Assembly: GCA_964020155.1 (NCBI GenBank)
Contig: OZ026554.1
Span: forward strand, 2,417,827 to 2,440,326
Direction of reading: 5' to 3'
Origin: Chondrilla cf. caribensis
Taxonomy: Eukaryota > Porifera > Demospongiae > Chondrillida > Chondrillidae
Length of the DNA stretch: 22,500 nucleotides
Under the pieces are notes generated by a model. That model saw only the letters and a program-made list of their open reading frames with translations, did no database searches and was not told the origin of the DNA. Position numbers and translations under genes: made by a program. Numbering within the stretch: position 1 is the first letter of the stretch; every line of letters begins with the position of its first letter. This document shows, one piece after another, positions 1 through 9,618 of the stretch.

Positions 1-635
1 AATGATTCTTTGAATGTTCTGTATTAATTTTGTCTTTATGAAACAATACCTAAACTTTATTTTGGAGCCTATAGACTGTTTGTGTGTATATAATATATCC
101 GTCTATCTATTTCAATGGCATTCATACTTACACATGTCAGGGTCCACTTATGTATGTACTGTACATGCCTACATACATATGTACGATATGCAAGTATGCA
201 TAAATGATGGTTATGTGTATAGTAGTCAGTGTTGAGAAAGACATGGCTCATATCACTGTATGTATATCACTGGTATTGGTAAAAAAAATGTACTGTATAT
301 GTGTACACACACATAAAAAATTGTGTTTTATTTACATACGTATGTATACGGTATTCACTATGTGCATAAGTTATACTCTTTAGATTCCTACTAATCAGAC
401 ACTAGCATGCTAGTCCACATCCTTTATGTGTGATTTGAGCAAACTCTATGGCACAGCCATTTCTGTAGACTATGCCATAGAACCCCACATGATCTGGTGA
501 CCTTTGCAATCTGACCTGCAATTTATATAGTCCAAAGTATGTGGATTACTGCAGCAAGGCTCCATTGAGTTTGTATTCACGCACAACGAGCATTATAGTA
601 ATATTGTGTATATTGTACATTTGTATATGCACAAA

Positions 636-637
<2 letters not shown>

Positions 638-672
<35 letters not shown>

Positions 673-713
673 CGTGCGTGCGTGTGTGCGTGCGTGCGTG
701 TATGTGTGTGTGA
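638..713. repeat. Imperfect (TG)n/(TGCG)n microsatellite
   Basis: A run of TG dinucleotides passes into TGCG tetramers and back. The alternating purine-pyrimidine tract is of the kind that can adopt Z-DNA. It produces spurious His/Thr-rich open frames on the minus strand, which are not genes. Confidence 0.95.
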
Positions 714-1696
714 TGTGTAATCATTCCTATATGCGCACATAAGAATGTCACCACTGTACATACATACCTACATATTAAGCTAAACATGTATAATACAGCA
801 CATCATGCTTAGTATAATATATGTAGGTACTCTGGTAATCCACTGCTAATATTAATGTGTGTACAAACTTGATGTGCATACTACAATAGCTTCTGTTTGA
901 AATGGTCTGATGCAATGTGTCCAAAAGTATCATGATTACGTACCTGTACATGTTCATGGAACTGCTTCAAGTGTCACAAGACATATAACAATGGGAAGCA
1001 GTGTAGTTTATCATCACGATAGTAGAGATTCATGAATCCTTAGCATTTGTAGATGCCTACCACATAATGGTGGGTGCTACCGGAGAAATACTTCCTCCTG
1101 TAGCCATACTAGTGGAAATTCCCACCCAACTCAACTGCATGCACATCTGTCATGTCTCCGATTATGGCACAATATGTACTACCCAAACACTGATGCATCT
1201 CTTTCAGATCCGGTGTGCAGATGCTCTAAAAGCTGCTCTCCCACACTTGTTATACATCACATGCACGTCCCAATGGCTAGCAGTGACCCATGTGCTGCTA
1301 CTCACTATGTTACTGTTATGACAGTCAGACCTACGTAGGTATAACAACAGCATATTTTACATGAACATGCAGTCTCTGTATAACAATAATGGGTGCAATC
1401 CACATGCAAAGTAAATGTACTAGTTGCAACAGCAAACCGTTTACCATGCAGGGGAATTGAAGTGTTGAACCACAAGTTGATGCTGTAACGTACACTTGGC
1501 AAACCACCCATTCATAAGTATGCATGATTAGTTTACAAAGTCACACATATCCTTGTCGAATTAGTCATTAATTGTGCAGTACGGGAGATGTGATTGTCCA
1601 ACAGAGAGGTATCTGTTATTCCAACTTTATGAAGCCCTCGGTATCCCATAGAAGGATTCATTTCCTGTGTATCCTCCCTGAAGGTGATGTAACATG

Positions 1697-1877
1697 CAGT
1701 GAATACTCGTTAATCTGCCAAAGTTCATTTTTCGAAGAATATGGTGGATTAATGGGTTTGGCGGAATATCTGGATATTCATTGGCACTTGTATATTGTAA
1801 TGTTGTTTGTCTGGGAATTGAGGTGGGTTAAAAAGGTTTGGTAAATAAATCGGTGGTGGATTAACAAGATCTCACTG
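1697..1877. mobile_element. MITE-like element with CAGTGA termini
   Basis: The left end reads CAGTGAATACTCGTTAATC. The reverse complement of the right end reads CAGTGAGATCTTGTTAATC, agreeing at about 15 of 19 positions. The right flank is TA; the left flank is TG, so a TA duplication would need one change. The left terminus closely matches that of the element at 12563-12720 (CAGTGAATTGTCATTAATC), so the two belong to one family. At 181 bp with no coding capacity it is a non-autonomous element, probably mobilised by a pogo/Tigger- or mariner-type transposase; that assignment is inferred. Confidence 0.6.
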
Positions 1878-2389
1878 TATGGTACATGTCAGTGGGTTCA
1901 GCATTTTGATGGAATGTTGATATTTATCACCTAAACACACTATAATATTATGTATGAGTGGTTTGAAATTTCATGGTCAACAATTGCAAGGTAAGTAGGT
2001 GTGTACAGGTGAATGTGGCCATCAACTACTACACCACATGTATGAGAGATCACAACATGAATGTGGTTCCTGCAATTTTCTTCATGGCAGTGGTTGCCAT
2101 ACTCAATAATCAGAATTGTGACTTTCACGTAAAACAGTACACACAATGAAACAATGTTGTCATACTGTATATTATATAGCACACATATTATGTAAGTACA
2201 TACAGCCCTTTCTTCCCTTTCGGTTACAAATTGAATAATTGACTATATATAGCTGTTACTCCATGATTGTACACTAGCAGTACCTTAAAATATTTGTTAG
2301 GATTTCGGTTTGGCCATATGATATCTCACTCCATATCTATACTATGCTATTTATAATAACACAGCCTACTCGGTGGCCATCTTTATTAC

Positions 2390-2404
2390 ATGCAAATTAC
2401 GTCA
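2390..2404 (+). promoter_or_regulatory. Candidate promoter motifs of the DNAJA gene (octamer and CRE-like)
   Basis: ATGCAAAT (2390-2397) overlaps TTACGTCA (2397-2404), matching POU-octamer and CREB/ATF half-palindromic consensus sites. They lie 44 to 58 bases before the start codon, where a core promoter would be expected in a compact gene. No convincing heat-shock element was seen close by. The start context, AAAAATGG, is acceptable. The motif calls rest on sequence match alone. Confidence 0.3.
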
Positions 2405-2447
2405 TCAAAGGGGGCCGTCCTACTGAACACGCTAGAAGCGCGTAAAA

Positions 2448-5400
2448 ATGGCTGACACATCCTTGTACGAACTTTTAGGAGTATCAAGACATGCCACTGA
2501 CGCGGACATTAAAAAGGTTTGTCGCAAGTTATTGATTGAATAATAATAATTTCAAGTTATTGACGGATATAATGTCTAAAAATATTACATTTTGTGTATT
2601 CAAACTTGAGGTTTGTCTGAGACGCTGTAGAGGCGGTCATCCGTACGGTAGTGGTTGAAGCCTCTGTGAAACGTACCTGTAGTCCCACATTGGATGTTTA
2701 TTACCTGGTTTAAATGGTGAAGAGTAGTGTGAGGTGCCTGGTAATACATGAGTACATGACAAACGGAAGTATTTGAAGTCTACTACCGTTATCTTATTCC
2801 CATGTTCTAATCGGGTACTGGCCCTTAGCGTACCATTCGTAGTTACTTGGCCGTTGTAAGCTTTAAGAGACATGGTTTCATCCTTAAAAACTGGTTTTAG
2901 CGAAAGACTAATCATTTCGAGTGTGTTCAGGTGTTTTACGTTCGTACGTACGTACATAAGTAAGTGCGTATTTTGAAAAGAACAAAATTATGGGCCCTAC
3001 TAGCTGGTATTCGTCGCGGTGTTGTTGTTAATGCTTTCTAGTGGTGTTCAGCCGCAAAAGGTTTTTCATGCAAACCCTGTATTGAACTATAGACCATAGC
3101 AAGTTAGCGCCAGTTAACGGTTGCCTCCTTTGAAAGTAATTGAGAAGGCTTCTTGTCAACTTTCATAGAAAATACCTAATCTCCCACAAAACGTTATAAT
3201 GTTACTTTTTATGATTTTATATTAATAGTCGTATCGCCGGCTGGCCAAGCAGTATCACCCGGACAAGAACCCAGACGAAAGTGCCCAGGACAAGTTCAAA
3301 GAAATCACTTTTGCATACGAGGTGCTGAGTGACCCCGATAGAAGAGAAATGTACGATAATTATGGGCTTGAAGCTGTACAGGATGGTGAACCTGCCATGC
3401 CAAGTGGTTTCAGCATGTTTGAGAACCTCTTTGGTGGGGGGCTGTTTGGGATGCCAAGGAGGAGGACCAAACCAAGAACGGATAGTTTGGGAGTCCCACT
3501 TGAGTGAGTTTTCCACTTTGTGTACATACACACATGCATACTGGACATATGTTTATTATGGACAATGTACGTATACATTAATGTACAGTCAAACTTGCTT
3601 AGTAAGTACCTTGAAGGGTACACCAAACCTGGACTTCTTATCAGAGGTACGTACGTACGTACGTACGTAAGTACTTGCTATCAGTACTGGTTGACGTACG
3701 TAGTGTACATACATGAGCTAAGGACTGAGTGAAGTATGTACGTATATATGTATGTATATACTAACCAAGGATAGTTGGTTGCTATTGAATGGTCCACTCT
3801 GGTTGTACATACGTACTTCTGTTAATGCATGCACTTTGCTCAGTCTCTAGCTGGTGTATACCACGTCAACCAGTACTGATAGGGTGTACGTACGTATATA
3901 TGTACCTCAGGTAACAAGTACAGATACGGCTGTGAGGTACGTACGTACGTACCTACATACGTATTAAGCAAGTTGGAATGTACGTACGTGCTTACATATG
4001 TGAACCAATACTGTTAGTATTGTAGGTAGACATAGTTTCAGTGCCCTCTTCAAGATATGTGTATACATATGTACGTAATATGATGTAATTTGTTAAGCAC
4101 ATTGGATTGTTTATGATATACTGTACCTGTATGTACGTACATGTGTCAGTGATCATTTCATGACAGCCTCCTGTCTCCTCCACTCACCAGGGTGACATTG
4201 GAGGATCTGTTCAATGGGAAGAGCACTACAGTAGAGTATCCCAGGAAGATATTATGTTCAAAGTGCAATGGGTTTGTTGAGTGTGTTGCAGTATGTGAGG
4301 GTTTTAAGTAGTCTGGTAATGTTCTTTATAGTGGAACCCGTCTGATATGGTCAACTACGTACATATGGGACCTAATTTCCTTGGCTGGATTCAACAGGCA
4401 GCTGTATTGTCACAATGGGACTGTACATATGTACATGTGTAAAACATGTCACTTTGGGACTCGGTCAGGGTGACTATTTGATGCAGGAGACTGACCATAC
4501 AGGATCCACTATATATCCCAACGTATGTACATACGTACGTATGTACTTACTGGTGTATAGAAATGGCTGTACGTATGTGTGTACGCACATCAGGGTAAAT
4601 ATGGTGTGAATGTGTTTTCCTTGTGAATAGTGTTGGCGGTAACAAAGATAATGTAATAAGCTGTAAGAAGTGCAATGGAAGAGGAATCAGTATCCAACTG
4701 AGACAAATTGGACCCGGAATGGTACAACAGATGCAGAGTGTCTGTAGTGACTGTGGAGGAGACGGTAAGTTTGTTCATTGTTGTTGTTGTGTTTGTGTGT
4801 TTACTTGTGCACGTCTTGTTATTTAGTATGTGTGTATATACATATACACATACATACGTAGATACGTTTTTGTGCATTAGTATATCAATATAGAATCATG
4901 TGGCTTCCTCAACAGACAACTATGTATGTACATAATAATGCGATGTACTTGCATGTACATACATACGTTGTATGTTCTACAGAGCATTGGTACATGCATA
5001 CACACTACAGTGCTGTGAATCAGTGACAATTGGTTGTCCCTGTAGGAGAAACATTCAAGTCAAAGGATAGATGTAAGAAGTGTAAAGGAAAGAAAGTATT
5101 AGATGAGACTAAGAAACTTGATGTACGTACATATGTACAGGCACAGTGTGTGACAGTGTTGTGTATGCACACATGTTTGGGTTCATCTCAGAGGGTTGCC
5201 TGTACACCATGCACCCTCCTTTTTCACAACCATACCTACCCTCTATCCTCACCCCATACATACGTACATACGTACGTATGTACAAACATTTGCATTATAC
5301 GCATCTACATGTGTTTATAATAGATTATAACAGTTATGTAAGTACGTATGTGTATTGAAGTGTACGTATGTATGTGCATATGATGCACTTAATGTTGTAT

Positions 5401-8400
5401 GGTAATGTGCTTGTGGTTTTCAATCATTCTTAGGTTTTTGTTGAGCCTGGCATGAAGGATGGAGAGAAGATACGCTTTACTGGAATGTCAGATGAGCAGG
5501 TGAACCATTCATGAGCAGTGGAATGCTGTCATCATTACTATGTGCCCGTACACTCCACCTTCAAGCATGAGGGTAAACATTGACATAAACATAAATAACA
5601 GTATTAGTTGTTGGACTATTGTTCAAGATGTCTACGTACGTATATCGATATTCAACAGTTCTTTTCACAATTATCCAAGTGTACAATGTTTGACCCTTCA
5701 TGGACACAAAAAATGAATAATGCATAAATAATCCAGTGTTATCTTCATTGCTATGTAACTGTACATTTCACCTGCAAACAAACATAAAAATATGTGAACA
5801 ATGTAGTGTTATCATCATTACTACATACGTACGTATCTGTATATCTATATAATACAAACATAAACCATAACATACGTAAGCATAAACAGAAAACGCAGTG
5901 TTATCATTATTGCTACCTATCTGTACGCAGCCTGGACATGAGTCTGGGGATATTCTGGTGATCCTAAGGGAACTGGATCACACTGTGTTCAGGAGAGAAG
6001 GCCAGAACCTCTACATGAAGAAGAAGATCACTCTTGTAGAAGCTCTGTGTGGTTTTCAGTTCAGTATAGACTTTCTTGATGACAGGACCCTGCTGATGAA
6101 GTGCAAGCCAGGCGAAGTTGTCAGACCAGGTGTGTACACCCATACGTACGTACGATATACGTATGTACCTGCATACCTAGTACCTGCTGTACGTACGTAC
6201 ATATGTGCATCCACTAGTGTAATACATACGTACATATACGTAGTACATGACTACATGTGTACGTACATATGTTACAAATTTCACATCCTTGTGAAAATTA
6301 CTTGTGGTGTAGCCATGCATAACGTAAGGTTTCATGTTACTGTGAAGTGTTGCAATGTACAATGATTGCCGTTGGACTACAAGAGAATGTTGGCTGTTGT
6401 AATGATCTTTGATGAACACTAATACAGTGTAGTATGGCAAATGTCGACTGTAGGCTTGGACTTCAAGTATATACATAATATTATACTGTACTGTATTATA
6501 CGTATATACGTACATACGTATGTGTATATAATTCGTACATATGTATGTCCACATACGTACATTTGTAAATGCGAATGCTCGTATGTACGTACATATGTTA
6601 CTAATTGAGCTTGTCACTGTTTCATGCCATTTTCAAACTGAAGAGAAATCCACAGTACTACATATGTAAAGATTCTGTCATGCACTAAGTCATGTACACA
6701 TAATGGCTGTTGTGTGGTTAGCTCATTTCCTCCTCCCAGAGTGGGCTAGTCTGGCGCGCTAGACCTCTCTCTCTCATTACCGCGCGTGGGCGCGGTAGCG
6801 CGAGAGAGAGAGGTCTAGCAACTATTGTCAATCTCACACCTCGGCTCGACCAATGAAATGGCCGGCAACTGAAATGACACCGCCAGTAATTGGCACTAGC
6901 CGCTCCGCTGGCGTTTAAAGAATAGGCGTGTGGAAGAGTTTGTAGACGACGTCTGGCCTTGGATTTACCTTCTTGCTGGCTGGAGAGATCCCAGTACCTC
7001 TGAAAGAGGGCGACAGTATCCGCTTCCCACGCTGCCAGCGCTGAACGCGCTGATCGACGAGCTGTACAATTCTGCTTATCGTAGCAGCCATCTCTGTCTC
7101 CAGCCTCTCCACTTTCGCAGCCTGATTACTGCAACGCTCGAAAAAACTATGATTATAGCGTTGCCTGGCAGTTTCAGAGAAATCTGGCTGATTTCGTTCA
7201 GTTTTCGCCCGACAACGGTGAATACGAGCGCCTCACAGACCTTACTCCTTGCCTTGCGCGGAACGTCAGCGGCAGCCCAGACGCAGCATGTTGTTTCTAA
7301 GTGACTAGCCTCTAATCCCTGTGCCATCCGTGTTGTATCCCTTTATCGAAGTCGTTCCAGTGCCCAAAATACAACTCGCACCTTCGTCCGTACGTATGGT
7401 TCTTATAAGCGCCCTCGGCGATGATTGCGCAAGGTGTGAAATTGACAATAGTTGCTAGACCCTATTTCTCATTTTCGCCCCCGCGCGATAATGAGAAATT
7501 GGGTCTAGCGAGCCAGACTAAGAGTGGGCTGAACCACAATTATAGTGCTGTGTACGTACATACCTCAGCAATGGATCATGTTCCATAGTAGATAAAATTG
7601 CCAGTTGAAATTCAGTAAAGCTTCCACATACATATTATATGTACTGTGTATACATACATACATACATACATACATACATACGTACGTATGTCATGTTGTT
7701 TGTGGGGCACTTTGCTGCTAAGCGTAATTTACATATATACTTGCTTTTGTCATTGTACAAAAATTTGAGTATGTACGTACATATGTACGTATGTGCCTAT
7801 TAACTTTTGTATTTACGTATACATGTGTTTCTGCTCAGGTGTTATCCGTGGGGTGAAGGACTATGGGATGCCATTACATAAACACCCTGAACTTCGTGGT
7901 AACTTGTATGTAGAATTTGAGATTGAATTTCCCGAAAGTATGGGCTCCAAAGAAGTGGAGGTTAGTTTGTACTCATTTTACTACACAACATGTCCTCCTG
8001 TGTGGGAGGGGGGTCCTTAGGGAGTGGCAGCTCAGAGGAGGTTGAATGCTTCTTCATATTCAGATCTCCATCTCCACACTATGTTGGGTGTACCATGATT
8101 ATACGTACAGTGGAGCACTCTTATAACAAACTCCTCTATAACAAATTTCTTGATATAACAAAGCAATGATCTCAACCATGTGCTACAGTATCTCATAGGA
8201 AATTGTCCTGATATAACAAGCTCCTGCTTATAGCAAACAGATTGCCCCGGAATTTCTGGTTTGTTATATGATTGTTCAATTGTGCTTTAATTGTACATAA
8301 TGTTCTGAATGTACAGAACCTCCTCTACCACATGACTGTAGTCCTTCCACGTACCATACATACGTACGTATGTCACGTTCGTATGTATGTATGTATATCT

Positions 8401-8936
8401 TCCCACTTAGCTATGTATGTGTAGAAGGTGTACCTGTGGTACGTTTGACCAATGCAAATTTTCTATGTAGCCCACAAGGATTATTGCTGTAAAGAAACTG
8501 CCCCTACAAACATGTTGTCATAGAGACTTCATTGACTGTACTCTACACAGGTACATAAGTAGGCACTGGGAATGGTCCATTATTGAACTGTTAAGTGTGT
8601 AACTGTTCAATTTGGGCAGATTATAGTGAGGCAGGATTTTATGTGTGAAAATTGAACTTATCAGTTATAAAACTTATTTACCGGTCATGATACCCTTGTA
8701 ACTCACCAATCTCTCCTCACTCGTTCTCCACTACTCCCTGTACCCCACAGGAGCTAAAGTCCCTATTACCCGAAAGACCTGCCAAGGTTGAGGTTGGTGA
8801 CGAGGACACCGATCTCGAGGAGGTGGCCTTGATGGACTTCGATGCCACCCGAGGTGCTGGAGGCAATGATGACTACGCCGATGGGATGGAGGAGGAGGAG
8901 CGGGGTGGACCAGGGGTTGGGTGTGCTACCTCCTAA
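2448..8936 (+). CDS. DNAJA2-like: DnaJ homolog subfamily A (type I Hsp40) co-chaperone, nine exons, complete
   Basis: Exons: 2448-2516, 3229-3503, 4191-4271, 4631-4764, 5046-5122, 5434-5499, 5931-6129, 7839-7960, 8751-8936. All have GT-AG borders and compatible phases, giving 402 residues; human DNAJA1 and DNAJA2 are about 400-410. The J domain (about 5-66) has the HPD motif at 33-35, which stimulates Hsp70 ATPase. A short G/F segment (83-98, [11 protein letters not shown]) follows. The zinc-binding cysteine pairs are C137/C140, C153/C156, C180/C183 and C196/C199; the segment [14 protein letters not shown] is shared with DNAJA2. The fourth motif ends KGKK rather than GxG, as in animal DNAJA2. 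The C-terminal substrate-binding domains follow (about 212-341), then an acidic linker and the C-terminal CATS, a CaaX farnesylation box. It should deliver unfolded clients to cytosolic Hsc70 and attach to membranes by prenylation. Assignment to A2 rather than A1/A4 is less certain than the family. Confidence 0.95.
2517..3228 (+). other. DNAJA intron 1
   Basis: This 712-base intron runs from GTTTGT to TTAATAG. It contains no recognisable gene. An open frame on the minus strand at 2637-2957 has no family resemblance. A weak imperfect hairpin (about 3130-3175) and one short GTACGTACGTAC tract near 2945 are the only structures seen. Confidence 0.7.
3586..3980. mobile_element. Foldback-type MITE with CAGTCAAACTTGCTTA termini, in DNAJA intron 2
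   Basis: The left end CAGTCAAACTTGCTTAGTA is inverted at the right end (reverse complement CATTCCAACTTGCTTAATA, about 16 of 19 matching). TA flanks both ends (3584-3585 and 3981-3982). Inside, a perfect 20-bp inverted repeat lies at 3678-3697 and 3863-3882, and GTACGTAC tracts sit in mirrored positions at about 3648-3668 and 3936-3952. The 395-bp element could therefore fold into a long hairpin. The left end of a relative lies at 22336. It has no coding capacity. TA duplication suggests a Tc1/mariner/pogo-type origin, which is inferred. Confidence 0.65.
4329..4511. mobile_element. MITE with TAGTGGAWCC termini, in DNAJA intron 3
   Basis: The left end TAGTGGAACCCGTCTGATAT and the reverse complement of the right end (TAGTGGATCCTGTATGGTCA) share the terminal decamer with one mismatch and a later TATGGTCA block. 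Both sides are flanked by TA (4327-4328 and 4512-4513). The element is 183 bp, non-coding, and occupies about half of the intron between exons 3 and 4. Confidence 0.6.
5524..5930 (+). repeat. Degenerate tandem repeats ending at the exon 7 splice acceptor of DNAJA
   Basis: A block resembling CAGTGTTATCATCATTGCTA recurs at about 5733, 5801 and 5894, with a more diverged copy near 5525. Each is followed by an A-rich stretch containing AAACATAAA. The last copy leads directly into the acceptor (TGTACGCAG before 5931), so the polypyrimidine region of this exon is itself part of the repeat. Confidence 0.5.
6758..6819. repeat. Left-end hairpin of the transposon
   Basis: GCTAGACCTCTCTCTCTC pairs perfectly (18 bp) with GAGAGAGAGAGGTCTAGC. 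Inside it is a second perfect stem, TACCGCGC/GCGCGGTA, around a four-base loop GTGG. Confidence 0.9.
6915..7230 (-). other. Open reading stretch inside the transposon, possible captured or decayed coding fragment
   Basis: Read on the minus strand, a frame stays open for roughly 105 codons across the GC-rich core. It encodes a polar, coiled-coil-like stretch that includes the segment [21 protein letters not shown] do not recognise a family, there is no convincing start, and an overlapping plus-strand frame (6930-7304) is also open. Open frames are expected by chance in GC-rich DNA, so this may mean nothing. A gene fragment picked up by a Mutator-like element is the alternative. Confidence 0.2.
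7454..7509. repeat. Right-end hairpin of the transposon
   Basis: GCTAGACCC followed by ATTTCTCATT pairs with AATGAGAAAT followed by GGGTCTAGC: a stem of about 20 bp with a single mismatch. The loop is GC-rich. The base of the stem is the same as in the left hairpin, but the upper stem is different in sequence. Confidence 0.85.
7649..7690. repeat. (TACA)n/(TACG)n tetranucleotide tract
   Basis: TACATACA repeats run directly into TACGTACGTATG. The junction shows the same tetramer with CG, CA or TG at the variable position, a pattern seen through the whole window. Confidence 0.9.
8108..8282. mobile_element. MITE-like element rich in TATAACAA motifs, in DNAJA intron 8
   Basis: The element begins CAGTGGAGCACTCTTATAAC after TA. 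The reverse complement of its right end, CAATTGAACAATCATATAAC, matches at most positions. The internal motif TATAACAA recurs every 15 to 20 bases near the left end. About 110 bases of its centre and right half match, in inverted orientation, the element at 16250-16391, which shows that it is a dispersed family. Confidence 0.6.
8314..8538. mobile_element. MITE with CAGAACCTCC/GACTG termini, in DNAJA intron 8
   Basis: TA flanks both ends (8312-8313 and 8539-8540). The right end, ACATGTTGTCATAGAGACT followed by TCATTGACTG, resembles the right end of the element at 11741-12001 (ACATGTTGTTACAAAGAGAC...ACTG). The left end CAGAACCTCCTCTACCACAT resembles that element's CAGTCGGACCTCTCCACAAC. The two appear to belong to one family. 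This copy sits 31 bases from the element at 8108-8282. Confidence 0.5.
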
Positions 8937-9117
8937 ACTATTCACACTCTGGTATACACATATTAAACTGTGTAAATTACCAACTACACCTATAACTGTG
9001 CCACTGAATTTCAACTATTAATTGTAGCTGAGTCAAATTTAAAGCGGTGTATTTATTACATTAATTACAATCATAAAATTACATTTTTGTGACAAATACC
9101 TACAGTTTCTATTCAAT

Positions 9118-9123
9118 AATAAA
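9118..9123 (+). terminator. Polyadenylation signal AATAAA of the DNAJA transcript
   Basis: A canonical AATAAA lies about 180 bases after the DNAJA stop codon within AT-rich sequence, a plausible 3' UTR length. Weaker ATTAAA- and CATAAA-type hexamers occur earlier. Confidence 0.5.
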
Positions 9124-9469
9124 TTATTAATGATAATGATAATACGTATATCTATGATCATGTATATATCCATGACCAAACATGAAATTGGAGCCAGAAT
9201 TTGAAATTGATGTAAGGATATAGACGACATAATAGATATTTGGTATATATAATACTGGTTATTATTAGAGACCCTATTCTCATATCTGTTTACTGTATGT
9301 GCATATTATAATGATGTTATAATATATGGTATGTATTTTACATACAGCATGCATGGTATTAGCAGAAAACTATAATTGTATTGTAGTGTCTTTAGTTTAG
9401 ACCTATTCGAACCAGCTGTAGATAGCTATAGATCCGTTAGCCAATATTAATGAGGTCATTATATAAGTG

Positions 9470-9497
9470 ATTAGTCTAGCTAGCTAGCTAGACTAAT
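9470..9497. repeat. Perfect 28-bp palindrome upstream of ARMC8
   Basis: ATTAGTCTAGCTAG is followed at once by its exact reverse complement. It lies about 120 bases before the ARMC8 start codon. The octamer TAAGTGAT occurs on both sides (9464-9471 and 9501-9508). Its outer arms TAGTCT/AGACTA resemble the ends of the transposon at 6747-7520. Confidence 0.9.
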
Positions 9498-9618
9498 ACC
9501 TAAGTGATGCGTTTCAGACGACGTGTTTATGCGTGTAAACGCGTGAGAAAACTTTCAACTAATTTTCGTGTAGGCCTATAGCTAGACTCATTCTGCTCCT
9601 CTCCATCCACGGGACACA

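Larger units (their letters stand above)
1..2447. other. Intergenic, repeat-rich region upstream of the DNAJA gene
   Basis: I see no supportable gene here. The longest open frames (for example 1067-1321 and 1572-1844 on the plus strand) resemble no protein family, lack splice-supported extensions and are AT-rich with erratic composition. The region holds a TG/TGCG microsatellite, one short inverted-repeat element at 1697-1877 and scattered TACGTA/TACATA motifs. The last hundred bases before 2448 probably include the DNAJA promoter. Confidence 0.6.
6747..7520. mobile_element. Non-autonomous DNA transposon with 9-bp target duplication and hairpin-containing inverted ends (MULE- or Merlin-like)
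   Basis: AGAGTGGGC is duplicated exactly at 6738-6746 and 7521-7529. The 774-bp element begins TAGTCTGG and ends CCAGACTA. Its inverted ends are about 90 bp. The outer 19 bases (18 matching) and the inner 29 bases at 6812-6840 and 7433-7461 (28 matching) are conserved, while the centre of each end is a self-complementary hairpin differing between the two ends. The interior is much richer in G+C than the surrounding intron. Nine-base duplications with long inverted ends fit Mutator-like elements; Merlin elements also make 8-9 bp duplications. No transposase is encoded. The element lies in DNAJA intron 7 and must be spliced out with it. Confidence 0.8.
8937..9618. other. Spacer between DNAJA and ARMC8: 3' untranslated region and ARMC8 promoter
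   Basis: The two genes are in tandem with 682 bases between stop and start. AT-rich sequence after the DNAJA stop contains a polyadenylation signal at 9118-9123. Towards ARMC8 the CpG content rises (GACGACGTG, TGTAAACGCGTG, about 9515-9545), with TGTTTAT and TGTAAAC forkhead-like motifs facing each other. No further gene is seen. Confidence 0.6.

Noticed and set aside
546..787. His/Thr-rich minus-strand frames.
   Set aside because: They are translations of a CA/TG microsatellite.
1067..1321. An 84-residue plus-strand frame in the upstream region.
   Set aside because: No family resemblance, no splice-supported continuation and no conserved motif.
6130..6365. Extension of the DNAJA exon 7 frame past the donor at 6130.
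   Set aside because: The DNAJA alignment continues from exon 8 at 7839 in the right phase; the extension is GTACGT-rich intron.
9395..9440. A tRNA B-box-like motif (GGTTCGAATAGG) on the minus strand.
   Set aside because: No A box, anticodon arm or acceptor pairing could be found at the required distances.
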